Origin: Cercophora sp. LCS_1
Lineage: Eukaryota; Ascomycota; Sordariomycetes; Sordariales; Lasiosphaeriaceae
Reading direction: 5' to 3'
Assembly (NCBI GenBank): GCA_036250225.1
Contig: JAPZLL010000034.1
Coordinates: 342,252 to 406,251 of the forward strand
DNA length: 64,000 bases
The stretch's first letter is position 1. The number at the start of each line of letters is the position of its first letter. The position numbers and the translations under genes are program-made. Below the pieces are notes generated by a model that ran no database searches, was not told the origin of the DNA, and was given only the letters and a program-made list of their open reading frames with translations. Of this stretch, positions 19,856 to 30,052 are shown piece after piece.

Positions 19856-20103
19856 CGGTGGAAAAACACCGGTAGTTCGCAGGAAGCACGCAATACAGTC
19901 TAGTGTGCACATAAGCATCAGGTCGGGTACGGCAATTTTGACCGGTAATGTGAGATGATGCTTGATGTGAGATGATGCTTGATGTGAGATGATGCTTGAT
20001 GTGAGATCACCCCTTTTAGCGCTTACGCAACACAAATGAGGGCAGGTCATCACACAACCGATGTCAAGATGGCGAAACAACGGCGTTTTCTACTAGCAAA
20101 ACA

Positions 20104-20535
20104 CTACTTCCGCTGCGTGATATACATATCCGTGTTCCTCTGTTTCCCCTCAGCCTTCTTCTTCAAGCTCAAACGGTTCATTCTCACTTGGGCCCGCCGC
20201 AGATGCTCCAACCCAGCCAGATTTGTTTCCTCCTGTTGTTCCTCAAATTGGATGAATTGCGTAATGGCCGCCATTGCCTCCTTTGGTGAAATACGAGGCA
20301 CTGCTTCCTCGTCTTCTTCTTCTCGAAGCGAATCCTGGATATCAAAACAAACCGCAATGTGATCAATGAGGTCATCACCAGCACCCTGAATTGCCTCTTC
20401 TGGCCCATTGATGAAGTCGTCCATGTTGACGTGGATACAATCCTCGATCTTGCCCTGTTCGGCCAGGGTTTCCGCCAACTTGTGAAGCTCTTTGCCTTTA
20501 TCAAAATCGGCTGGGCGCTTTGGAAGTTGAGCGAA
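20104..20535 (-). pseudogene. C-terminal part of a DDE-superfamily (Tigger/pogo-like) transposase
   Basis: The minus strand reads KRPADFDKGKELHKLAETLA, EQGKIEDCIHVNMDDFINGP, DDLIDHIAVCFD, a Glu/Asp-rich EEDEEAVPRIS, PKEAMAAITQFIQFEEQQEE, LRRAQVRMNRLSLKKK and TDMYITQRK, ending at 20,104. This is the acidic, PRISPKEA-containing tail typical of Tigger/Jerky-like DDE_1 transposases. The catalytic part is absent. At its 5' side the frame runs directly into the 190-bp pyrimidine repeat, so the relic was cut or captured by that satellite. Confidence 0.65.
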
Positions 20536-20536
20536 T

Positions 20537-20865
20537 GACAGCTGTGTAAAAAAGAGAGCGTCCTGAGAGGAGATGGACAGGGAGTCAAGTGAAAACCGGG
20601 GAGACTGGATTGAGCGGAGAATGGGGGTTTTGTGAGAGGAGAGTGTTCTCAGAGGAGATGGACAGAACGTTGAGTGAAAACTAAGGAAGACCAGGAAAAG
20701 AGAGAAGGGACAGGAAGTCAAGTAAATGAGGGTTGTGTGAAAAGAAAGTGTCCTGAGAGGAGATGGACAGGAAGTCGAGCGAAAACCGAGGAAAACCGGG
20801 AGAAGAGAGGAGGACCTCTACTTCTTATCATTGTTGTTTTGCCCGGCGCAGTAGGGGATCATTGT
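20537..20865 (-). repeat. Inverted copy of the 190-bp satellite with an orphan-gene 3' end
   Basis: Read on the minus strand, 20,865-20,820 gives the orphan-family ending (YCAG..NNDKK and stop, then tagaggtcctcctctcttct). This is followed by satellite units with gactccctgtccatctcctc, acaaaacccccattctccgc and cttcctgtcccttctc down to 20,537. The order, small-gene 3' end then satellite, is the same as in the 8.5-12-kb block. Confidence 0.75.
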
Positions 20866-20936
20866 TTTAGTTATCTTAATCTTGAGGACATCTCGCTGCG
20901 CAATAAAGGGTGTCTCCAACCGTGGTCACGTACTTA

Positions 20937-22327
20937 TTATAACAGGTTCCCCCCCTTCATGGTCAATGTCCCAACGACCGTACTTGGTCGCGTCCGTCGT
21001 CCTCGTCGTCAAGCCAAGAGGCGGTGCCATCCGGATGCTTGTGGTAATACCGTCCGCTCATGGCGTCCTTCATCCAGTAGCTCCTGTGTTTGCTGGCAGG
21101 GGCCGGGGGTCCGTGGGGCGATTGTGAGCTCGGGGCCTCTCGTTTCTGGCTGTGCTTGGATCTGGGCGATGGGAGGCGTGGGCTGGTAAACAGGCTGTGT
21201 TTCGACTACCTCATAGTCCTCGTCGGCTACTTCTTCGCTTGCTCCTCCGAGAGCATTATCTGGCACGGGCAGAGGCTCTTCTTCGGCGATGGGGTGGACG
21301 GTGCTGCGTTGTTGTTTCCAGTGTTTTCTCAGCTGGTCCTTCAGGGCGTACGACTGGTCCTTCGCATAATCTTGGCTGTTCCTGAGACCTCTTCGTCCGT
21401 CCTTGTGTCCTTGGTGGGAGTCCCTCATGTTCGTCGATGCGTACTTGTACTGGTGGTACTCGAGTGTCTCTTTGTCTTCTTCTGATGGGGCTGCGTAATG
21501 AGCGTACATATTGAGATTGGTGCCGTCTGTAGCGAATGTCGTGATTGCTGCATGTCCCCATGAAGGCAAGGGCCTGTCTTCTTGCGTAGACCATGGCTGC
21601 TCCGTCGTAGGCGCTCTGTAGTTCTGATTCTTCCATATCCTTTCCTCGTGCCTTCCATTCTCCGGCGATGTGTGGTAGCGTCACGGACAAGGGGTCATCT
21701 CTGTAAAGGACAGCCCCAGGGACGTGGTCACCAACTGAGAGCGGGCGAAACTCTCCTTTTTCTAGTCCTTCGACGAAGTCGGGCTGCGGAGCGGACAAGC
21801 CATTGTTGTACCCGGCGTCTTGCGGGGCGTTTGTGAATGCTCGGTTGAACTCTCGGCGATATGCCCTTTCGTCATGCTCCTTCAGCAGCTTGCCTCCGAC
21901 CTCGAAGACCATGGTCGCTTCGGTGCCGGCTCCCTCGACTCTGTCGGCATATCGCTCGTACACGGATTCCGGGGGCGACGCAGTGTCGCGGGGTGCGGCA
22001 TGTCGTCGGCGGATATCGTCTGTGTTTGCAGGTCGCTTGGAGTAGTGCAGGTGGAGGATATGATCCCCATAAGCATTATCGGCAAAGCCAGATGTTGTCG
22101 TCGAGGTGGTCTTCGAGTCATCTGTAGGGTCGGAGGACTTCTTGCCCATCTTGTCGAATTGGGCCAAGTTTTTCCGTGTCAATCGGCAATCGTGATCGTT
22201 TCGTCAAAGGCTCGGCGCCGCTGTCGATCTGTCTCTTTCGTGACTTTGCGGTCGTAGGCGCTTGCTCTTCTCGGCTCGGCGGGTGTTCTGCTTGCGAGGG
22301 TTCTTCAAGAGGTTGCGTCTTGTCCAT
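20937..22327 (-). pseudogene. Fungal accessory protein related to DUF7924 families, frameshifted
   Basis: ATG at 22,327 starts MDKTQPLEEPSQ, then a basic KSRKRQIDSG..TKRSRL. A 7-bp tandem duplication (caatcggcaatcgt, 22,180-22,193) shifts the frame. The body resumes with TRKNLAQFDKMGKKSSDPTD, TSGFADNAYGDHIL, NNGLSAPQPDFVEGLEKGEF, SVTLPHIAGEWKARGKDMEE and LQSAYDGAAMVYARRQALAF. A second shift near 21,555 is followed by GHAAITTFATDGTNLNMYAH, LEYHQYKYASTN, KDGRRGLRNSQDYAKDQSYA. A third near 21,100 is followed by YWMKDAMSGRYYHKHPDGTA, SWLDDEDD and a stop at 20,937. PQPDF and GEWK align with the Asp/Glu-x-Lys of the intact gene at 16.7 kb, and QSAYDGA with its Gln/Gly/Ala helix. This is a formerly complete gene of about 450 codons, now dead. 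Confidence 0.7.
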
Positions 22328-22336
22328 GATGAAGAA

Positions 22337-22363
22337 AGGAAAAGGAAAAGGAAAAGGAAAAGG
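22337..22363. repeat. GGAAAA microsatellite
   Basis: About four and a half units of ggaaaa directly upstream of the start of the pseudogene at 22,327 (minus strand). A polypyrimidine tract in its former 5' leader. Confidence 0.8.
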
Positions 22364-22887
22364 CTGGGTGTCGGGGTGGTTGACTGAACAGGTCTTGTAT
22401 GCAACGCCTCGGTGCCGCCGGATTTGTTTTTGGTGCAGTGTTTATTGGGCGCGATGGAATTTTGGGCAGCAGTTGGTCCCTGTGATTTCGTTCGCAAGGG
22501 GTTGCTCACGTAACCTCCAACGTTCGGCTTGGCTTGGATTGGCTTCCGCTAATCGCTAGTTCAGGTCCGTGCAGTGCCTTGCGCCAGCGACAAGGGGAGT
22601 TCACGCTGGAAGCGATCATCTGATAGAGAAATGTCATGAGATTCAAAGCATGTGCCTTATAGGCATGGGTATATAGTCCTGCCCACCCTCGCGATGCTAC
22701 ACCGGAGGTTAAAGAGAGATGCGTTCTGTTCCAATCGACGTCGGACAGAACCTGGCGACAAAAGAGGTATCAAAAATGCCATGTACAATACAAACGAGTG
22801 TCCCACCCATCCTCACTCCGCCCAGTGCTTAACCACTCCGCCAAACATGCAAAGGAAATTATGTCTATCGCGAGTGCGCCGTTGCCA

Positions 22888-25446
22888 TCATCGATCACGG
22901 TTGTCCTGATCTTGACTGTTGCTACCCGAGCCCCCACCGAGAGTGCTCGACAAAATGGTAAACCATTCCATATTCGAAGACCGGCCCCTTCTTGGTGCCG
23001 GTGACAATATGCCACCCTGCTCCACGTCCGACCCATCGGATCGATTCGCTCCTGAGCCTGACGCTTCCATGTCCTCGTCGCTGTCGCCGTCTTGGTACGG
23101 CTCATAGCGCGGGCTCGACGGGGAGCCACGGGCCAGAGACCTCACAACATCGCCCTTGCAAATGGGGCATGTTCGTCGCCTGGTGGTGAGCCAGGGTGTT
23201 CTGTGATGTCAGTGCTGGATCTTTGGACACGGGAGGGATACTCACATGCACTCGACGTGGAACTCGTGGCCGCAGGGCAGACTCATGACCCTGCTGACGC
23301 CGTCCACGTACTCTTCAAGACACACAACACACTCCACCTGCCTCCCCATATACTTTTTCCACTCGCTCGAAATGTGAGGCGACCCTTTCTCGTGCGGATG
23401 GGGTTTGGGGGTCTGAAGCGTGTTGTCGACCCTCAAATGCTCACTGGGGTCGGGAATGCCAGTAGTCGTCCGGGACCGTGGCCGAGGTCGCGATGACCCC
23501 TGTAAGAGGGGCGTGGTGGGTGAAGGCGACGGGGATGGCACGCGTGATGAATTCGTTGGCGAAGGGGCCACGGTATGGTACGTCCGTACCGGCAGCCGTT
23601 CAACGACTGACTTCGGTGCTCTCCACCTCCGTCTCCGAATCTTAGCCCGCAGGAGGAGGAGGGCGTAGACCACCGAGAGAGTGATCAGAGGGCTGACAAC
23701 CAGCACCAACAGGGTGTCAAAGAATGGGCTGGCGTTGCTGGTAGGGGTGATAGTAACCCAGAGACCCTCGCGATCAACAGGCAGATCGTTGTCGCCAGGG
23801 CCTCGGGTCGTAGAGGGAGGATTAGGTGGTGCTAGTGATTCAGTCAAGCCAGCGTCCGCCGCATCATCGTCGCCAAAGATCTTGGACATCAAGCCGCCCG
23901 GCGAGCCGGACGACGCGCCCGAGCTGCCCGATCCAGGGGCCTTGACGTCGGATGCAGGATCGGACGAGTATTCACCGCTTCCAGGGGTGATGATCCCACC
24001 CTTTGGACCGTTGCTGCCGACTTTACCCGTCGACTTGCCAGTGCTAGGTTGAGATTCGCTGGTAGGTGAACCTTCGCCGCCGGGCGAGGTGCCAACTAGG
24101 TCGGGATCGCGCCAATCCTGGACGCCAATCTGGAAGCCGTCCCCCTGGGCGTTGCCGCTGCTGCCTGCGTTGGCATCGTCGGCACCATTCCCGTTCTTGG
24201 ACGCCCTATCAAGGCTGTTCTTGATGCTTTTATCCTTCTCATCGTTCCACTCATCAACCAGGACCCAGTCCAAACGGCCACTGCTGGGGGGCCGGCTACG
24301 GTCGGACGAAGAACCTTCGCTGGAGCCCCAGCGGAACAGCCGCGAGATCCAGCTCCTGCGCGAGGCTGCCGGCCTGTCTGCAGCAGGCGAAGCATCCTCT
24401 TGGGAGGTCGTCACTTTGGCTTTTGGCTTTGCCGTAGCCTTGGGCGACGAGGGCGCATTGGTGGCCGCCGCCTTGAGCTTCTTGCCCTGGCGGCCCTTTC
24501 CTGACTGCTGCACCTTCAACAGAGGATTCCCGTTCTCGTCGAGGATATCCTCGATAAAACTGCCCGGCTGCATGAGCGATGACAGGAGGTGGGCTGTGAT
24601 CCGGGACGTAAAGACGGACGGAATGGTGACGTTGTCAACATTGCCCCTTGCAAACATCTGGATCAGTGGCCCGCCCCTGACGTTGTCGCCGACGATGAGC
24701 GCGATGGCTCCCCGGCGTTGCGCCCACTTGACTTTCTCGAGGAAGCCGCAGCCGCCGCGACTCAGCAGCACGACCTTGCCGGTGATCTCGGCCGTCTCCT
24801 GGATGGACTGGATGTCGGCGTGGCTCGACCCCAAATTCGAGGCAGAGTCGCCCGAAGGGCTCTTGGTTTGCTGGAGCCCTTGGTGCAGGTAGTCATCTGT
24901 TCCGTCGTCGACCGGCGCCTTGCCCCCGGGTTGTCTCTTGGGTGTCCCTTTGCGGCCGACAAGGGGGCCCCGTTCTCGACCTGCCCGCTTCGAGTTCTTG
25001 CCCTTCGCTGCGGGGCCCGTCAACTTTTCGCTAGATGATCCTTGCTCCGCAGCTTTCATGGCAAGCTCCGACCTCCCATCCTCCCAGCCCGGCACGTCGC
25101 TGCAGCCCAGCTCGCCCTCGCCTTCGCCCTCTTGCAGGCTGTCGTCGGTAAAGCCGCTTCCGATCCAGAGCTGCCCGCTCAGGCCATCCGAGGGGAGCGA
25201 GGGCCCAAACGCGGCTGGTCGCGCTGCGAAAAAGGTGCTGTTATCGTCGGTGAGGCTGATTGCTGCGCTCGGCGGAAACAGGGAGAAGGGAGCCGAAAAC
25301 GAAAAGAAGGTTCGGAATGACGGCTTCGGCGCGGCCAGGGGCGTGACGGCGGGACCCGACTGGCGGATGGTGCTGACGAACCGACAGAGGAGGAAGATGG
25401 ACGCGGAGAAGAAGAGCACAAGAATGGCGACCCGCGGAGGGCGCAT
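22888..25446 (-). CDS. PA-TM-RING-type E3 ubiquitin ligase
   Basis: complement(22888-23200, 23246-25446), 837 residues, with one 45-nt intron inside the RING. The start is the ATG at 25,446 (MRPPRVAILVLFFSASIFLL, a signal peptide or anchor). Residues about 215-295 form a protease-associated (PA) domain (GKVVLLSRGGCGFLEKVKWA, QRRGAIALIVGD). A long low-complexity Ser/Gly/Asp region follows, then a transmembrane helix near residues 570-600 (LLVLVVSPLITLSVVYALLL). A RING-H2 finger starts at about 706: C-x2-C (ECVVCLEEY), CGHEFHVEC, then across the intron ITPWLTTRRRTCPICK. The spacing C3-H2-C3 is complete. The family acts as endosomal/vacuolar or Golgi membrane E3 ligases (GRAIL/RNF13 type); substrates here are unknown. 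The tail is acidic and Ser-rich. Well supported. Confidence 0.85.
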
Positions 25447-25455
25447 CGTGATCAC

Positions 25456-26611
25456 CGTCGTGACTTCTGGGCAGCCTCGGTTGCGGTCGGTCAGGCGGCT
25501 TGCGTTGTCTTGTGGAACACCCAGCTACTACTCGAGCTGTCGGCAGCTACAGGCCCTGTCATCCATGCAAACACCGCAGGTTACAGGAGAGATAAGCGCC
25601 CGGTGATTCAGTGGTCGGAACGGCGAGTCGGGAGGAGAAAAGGGTCGGATAGGAGAACGAATGTCGGGGGCAACGGCGTAATGACGAGAGGCTGAACGGG
25701 GAGGAACGATGGGGCCGCTGCGATAACCCGTGGTCAGGCGATTTAGGTCCGCGTGCGCTGGGATTGGCGGGTGGCCTCTGCACCATTGTGACGCCAACGA
25801 CCGCACTAACACGTCCCCTAGCGTCCTGGCGCCGAGGCCGTTATGTAGCAACGTGATGAATACGATCTCAACACCGACAGGAGGGACACGCGACCAGCTC
25901 CATGATAAGGCACAACGAAGCTGAAGGTGAGGTGAGTTGTCGCTACATGGACTGCAGTTCGTTTCTTGCTTGGCAGTGCTTAGTCTTCTGCCATCTCACC
26001 CTCGGCGACCGGCAACTCGGGTGGCAGATGGGGCAGATAATCTGAACCCCTAATTCGTATTCGAGGCTGGTTTCGCAAACACGCTCCGGCTAGATGGCAT
26101 TAATTGGCTTGAAACCCAAAGGCCCCGCTGGATATCCTGGGGCTCAAAATCTTGGGCTTGTTGTCATTATCGCCTGTCAGGGACTCGCTCCCGCGTCATG
26201 CTATCTTCCTATGTATGCTTTGACGACACAAGGTGGGAGTAACCAAGACATGAACAGAACTAGCAAGTCAGCGTGTTTACCAACGCAGCATCAAACGGGT
26301 TTGAGGCATAGTATCTTTTTTACAAAGGAATACCCGTTCCTCGTTTTTGTGCAATGCATTGTGGCAATCGCACTTTATCTTCACATCACTTGCCGCCTCA
26401 TGAAACGGAAACGGACTTTCTCGAGCATCGGGCAACAAATAGTTGGTCTCCCAGAAGTCAGACCACTTGACCCACCGTGTTTGAATCTCAATCCAGAGAA
26501 AGGGTATAACCAGGGCCTGGGTTTTTTAGGTGTGCAAAACACCATGCAGCGTCTTAAATTCATATAGGCTTCATCTTCAACGATGCTAGCACTGGTTGAC
26601 TGGTCCCGTAT
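25456..26611. other. Upstream region of the RING gene and gene-free spacer
   Basis: Holds the promoter side of the minus-strand RING ligase and then about 0.9 kb without a recognisable frame. The 157-codon plus-strand frame at 26,094-26,567 has no family resemblance and no splice or codon support. From about 26,612 the sequence matches the duplicated unit described below. Confidence 0.4.
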
Positions 26612-26634
26612 CGCCCAGGAACGTTATGCGGGTG

Positions 26635-26876
26635 CCCGCCAAGTTGGTGACAAAATAATCGGCACACTGAATCCAGATGATGCCCCTTCAAGCGGCCCGG
26701 ACAGGTATTAAAAATCCCTGTAGGCGCCAGCGAAAAAGCCCAAAGCCTTTTCAATAAAGTTTTAGTCATTGAAATATTGAGTGATGCATTGGAATCTTGG
26801 ATTCACTCCTTTCCAATGGATGAATATCCCTTCGACTTTTCTGTGTGTGTCGTTTATTTTGTCCAGGACTTGCCCC
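26635..26876 (+). mobile_element. MITE with 34-bp terminal inverted repeats, copy 1
   Basis: The left end cccgccaagttggtgacaaa..taatcggcacac and the right end (reverse complement of tgtgtgtgtcgtttattttg, then tccaggacttgccccg) are imperfect inverted repeats. The better-kept right end of copy 2 gives cccgccaagtttgcgacaaa on the other strand. The interior of about 170 bp is shared with copy 2 (cattggaatcttggattcac) and has no coding capacity. A third solo terminal repeat follows directly at about 26,873-26,905. Confidence 0.75.
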
Positions 26877-27219
26877 GCCAAGTTCGCGACAAAATAAACC
26901 GCACACACCAACAGATTCAAAGGCCTATTGATCCGGAATGAAGGGGATTACCCAATATCCCAAGGCATGAAAAGTATTCCAGAGGCCCTGGAATATTATG
27001 ATCAGCCCTATATACTTTTTATTTATTCCTGTTGGAAATACATCTATCTGTTCATTACTGTTCCAAGCGGCATTCAGCGGATTTAGTGTAGCTTTTTTGT
27101 CGCCAGCTTGCCCACCTCCGACCTGCAACCCACAACACCTGTTCCTTCCGTTGTCAACAAGCAAGCCTTACTTGCACTCCTCGCAATCTCACACACATCC
27201 GTTCTGCTTCATCATCATC

Positions 27220-28280
27220 ATGGCCGACAAGCGAACCACCGCCCAGCTCGATCGGCTGACTCTCTACCCGGCAACACCCCCAGAGACAGCATCTCCCAAC
27301 TCCCCTACACCGTCTGTGTCTGTTGACTTGCCGGTCTCGCGCGTCGATAAGATCATCGCCGAACTTCACAATCGCATTTGCGGCCGGGCCGAGTTCGAGG
27401 AGTGGTGGTGCATCAGCCTCAGCCGCGACGAGTTCAAGGCTTTTGAGGCACGTTTCGAAGCCGAAGGGCACTACCGCTGGCCAAAGTAGGTTGCCTATTA
27501 CCCTTTGTTCAGCGCCGCATTGGCTAACTTCCGGTTAGGTACGACTACTTCCCTCAGCTCGCCAAGTTCGTCCTGCGTATGGCGGGCACTCTCCACGAAG
27601 CCGTTATTGGAAGTTTCGGAAGCCTAGTCACAGAACAGTTAATCGACATACGACGAGGTAACGACCAAATCGCTGCCGATTTCGCTCGGGACGTACACCC
27701 AACAGGAAGCCCCAAGATTGAGAGGGATGGTAGTTCCCATCGCCCAGATAGGTCGTTTGCACATGAAGATACAACAGAGTTTGGTGTCATCCTGGAGGTC
27801 TCACATTCACAAAAATACCGAGATTTACCATTCCTCGCAGATGATTATATCCTAGGTTCAAATGGATTGACTCAGGCTGTTATTGGGATTGATCTTGATT
27901 ATCAGGGAAAAGGAGCAAGAGTTATGGTATGGCGACCAAAGACGACCGAGAAAGAGATCAGTACCAAGAAGACCTTTGAGGGTACTTTTCGGGATGTAAA
28001 TGGGAATTTGGTCAATGGTGGACAGAACCTCAGGATTTGGCTAAAGGATTTCGGTAACGAGCTTGATTGCCCTGGAATCCAAAAGGTCCAGGGGGTAATT
28101 GCCATCTCCTTCACTCAGTTGTATGAGTTGGTACAGGAGGGTGAGGCTTTTGATCAGGCACGGAAGCGAAGGCGGGGGTCGGATGAGGTTTTCGGAGGCA
28201 AGATAGTCAAGAGGAAGATGGTACGCCCGTCACCAGAGGAACTGTTTAAAACAGCCGAGAAGAAGTCGAGAAGCAGCTGA
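27220..28280 (+). CDS. Uma2-like/PD-(D/E)XK-type fungal accessory protein, tandem copy 1
   Basis: join(27220-27485, 27539-28280), 335 residues; 53-nt intron with ggctaact branch and ggttag acceptor. The N-terminus is Thr/Pro-rich, then WWCISLSRDEFKAFEARFEA and HYRWPKYDYFPQLAKFVLRM. The core reads SSHRPDRSFAHEDTTEFGVI (Asp about 159), ILEVSHSQKYRDLPFLADDY (Glu about 175, Lys about 181), ILGSNGLTQAVIGIDLDYQG, VMVWRP, FRDVNGNL, LRIWLKDFG and a Lys/Arg-rich C-terminus (ARKRRRGS, KIVKRKM), a possible nuclear signal. The PD...E-V-S-x-S-Q-K layout resembles the Uma2-like restriction-endonuclease fold; a family widely expanded in fungi. Biochemical function unproven. Intact. Confidence 0.7.
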
Positions 28281-28587
28281 GCGACCAGGATGGAGACTAT
28301 ATCCCACAGTAATGATATCTTAGGCAGATGCGCGCCATCGCGGCTGGGACGCATGCCAGCCGCGTGCCGTCGACCGTTTTCCACCGAAAACAGCCCCCTT
28401 TCAATTGAACACAAGCCAAATCGTCGTTTTTTGACGTAAAAAACCGTCGCGTTCAATCGAATTCAATTGATATCGCTTTCTGACTGACTATCTAATCTAC
28501 AGAGTCGCTCCCATTGGCCTGCTCAGGGGCCCCCTGACCGCTCTGAGCCAGCCTGGCACTCGTGCGGCGCCCTGAAGCCGACGAAGC
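28281..28587. other. Spacer between the duplicate genes
   Basis: 3' flank of copy 1 plus unique sequence. Contains two nearby GC-rich palindromic words (cgcggctgggacgcatgcca / gccgcgtg at about 28,336-28,368). No frame recognised. Confidence 0.4.
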
Positions 28588-28611
28588 CGCCCAGGAACGT
28601 TATGCGGGTGC

Positions 28612-28635
28612 CCCGCCAAGTTCGCGACAAAATAA
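28612..28635 (+). mobile_element. Solo terminal repeat of the 34-bp-TIR MITE
   Basis: cccgccaagttcgcgacaaa followed by ataa, matching the outer part of the MITE ends. It sits at the point in the second duplication unit where the first unit carries the full MITE, so it may be a deletion scar or the ancestral end. Confidence 0.6.
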
Positions 28636-28949
28636 AACACCAACAGATTTAAAGGCCTATTGATCCGGAATAAAGGGGATTACCCAGTATCCCAGGGCAT
28701 GAAAAGTATTCCAGAGGCCCTGGAATATTATGATCAGCCCTATATACTTTTTATTTATTCCTGTTGGAAATACATCTATCTGTTCATTACTGTTCCAAGC
28801 GGCATTCAGCGGATTTAGTGTGGCTTTTTTGTCGCCAGCTTGCCCACCTCCTACCTGCAACCAATCACCCACAATACCTGTTCCTTCCGTTGTCAACAAG
28901 CAAGCCTTACTCGCAATCTCACACACATCCGTTCTGCTTTATCATCGTC

Positions 28950-30052
28950 ATGGCCGACAAGCGAACCACCGCCCAGCTCGATCGGCTGACTCTCTACCCA
29001 GCAACACCGCCAGACACAGCATCTCCCGACTCCCCCACACCATCGGTGGGCTTGCCGGTCTCAGGCGTCGATAAGATTATCGCCGAAATTCGCAATCGCA
29101 TCTGTGGCCGAGTCGAGGCCGAAGAGGAGTGGTGGTGCATCAGCCTCAGCCGCGACGAGTTCAAGGCTTTTGAGGCACGTTTCGAAGCCGAAGGGAACTA
29201 CCGCTGGCCAAAGTAGGTAGCCTATCCTTCTGTCCTTCTATCCCTCTGTCCCTCTTTTTCCAGCTGCCCCTTGTCCAGCATTATATTAGTTAACCTCTAA
29301 TTAGGTACGACTACTTCCCTCAGCTCGCCAAGTTCGTCCTGCGAATGGCGGGTACTCTTCACGAAGCTGCTATCAGAAAATTCGAACGCCTAGTCACACA
29401 ACGACTAGATATTATTGGACAAAGTAACGACCAAGTCGCAGCCAATTTCGCTCGGGGTATAGACTTAGGAGGAAGTCCCAAAATTGAGAGGGATGGTGGT
29501 TCCCATTGCCCAGACGGGTCGTTTGCACATAAAGATGCAACAGAACTTGGTATTATTTTGGAGGTCTCACATTCACAAAAACGCCAAGATTTACCGTTCC
29601 TCGCAGATGATTATATCCTAGGTTCAAATGGATTGACTCAGGCTGTTATTGGGATTGACCTTGAATACCAGGGAAAAGAAGCAAAAGTTATGGTATGGCG
29701 GCCAAATAAGACCGAGGAAAACGGAGAAACGACACTTACAACAAAGAAGACCTTTGAGGGTATCTTTCGAGATGCAGATGGGAGTTTGGTCAATGGTGAA
29801 CGAAACCTCCGGATTTGGTTGAAGGATTTCGGTAACAAGCTTGATTGTCCCGGGATCCAAAAGCTTGGGGGGTCAATTACCATTTCCTTTACTCAATTAT
29901 ATGAGTTGGTACTGGAGAGTGAGGCTATTGATCAGACACGGAAGCGGAGGCGGGGGTCGGATGAGGTTCTCGAAGGCAGAAGCAAGCAGAAGATGGTCAA
30001 AAAGAAGATGGTAAGTTTGCGACAAAATAATCGGCACATTGAATCCATATGA
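28950..30052 (+). CDS. Uma2-like/PD-(D/E)XK-type accessory protein, tandem copy 2, C-terminus replaced by a MITE
   Basis: join(28950-29212, 29305-30052), 336 residues. The 92-nt intron is 39 nt longer than in copy 1 because of a pyrimidine expansion (tccttctgtccttctatccc). The protein matches copy 1 closely: GSHCPDGSFAHKDATELGII and ILEVSHSQKRQDLPFLADDY keep the Asp/Glu/Lys motif, followed by ILGSNGLTQAVIGIDLEYQG and LRIWLKDFG. After KKKM the frame enters the inverted end of a MITE and reads VSLRQNNRHIESI to a TGA at 30,050-30,052. Copy 1 continues here with RPSPEELFKTAEKKSRSS. The core domain is unaffected, so it may still be functional. Same promoter as copy 1. Confidence 0.7.

Larger units (their letters stand above)
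26873..30012. repeat. Tandem segmental duplication of about 1.4-1.6 kb
   Basis: A unit running from cgcccaggaacgttatgcgg through the solo terminal repeat, a shared promoter (gaaaagtattccagaggccc; cccctggaatattatgatca region) and a two-exon gene occurs at 26,612-28,280 (interrupted by MITE copy 1) and at 28,588-30,012. Promoter identity is visibly higher than that of the coding regions. In the second unit the MITE interior is absent and a single terminal repeat remains (28,612-28,635). About 300 bp of unrelated sequence lies between the two units (28,281-28,587). Confidence 0.8.

Noticed and set aside
22770..23129. Minus-strand 119-codon frame at the 3' end of the RING gene
   Set aside because: Overlaps the second RING exon in another frame; the spliced RING reading explains the region.
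26094..26567. 157-codon plus-strand frame before the tandem pair
   Set aside because: No recognisable domain, no splice or codon support, and flanked by MITE-rich sequence.
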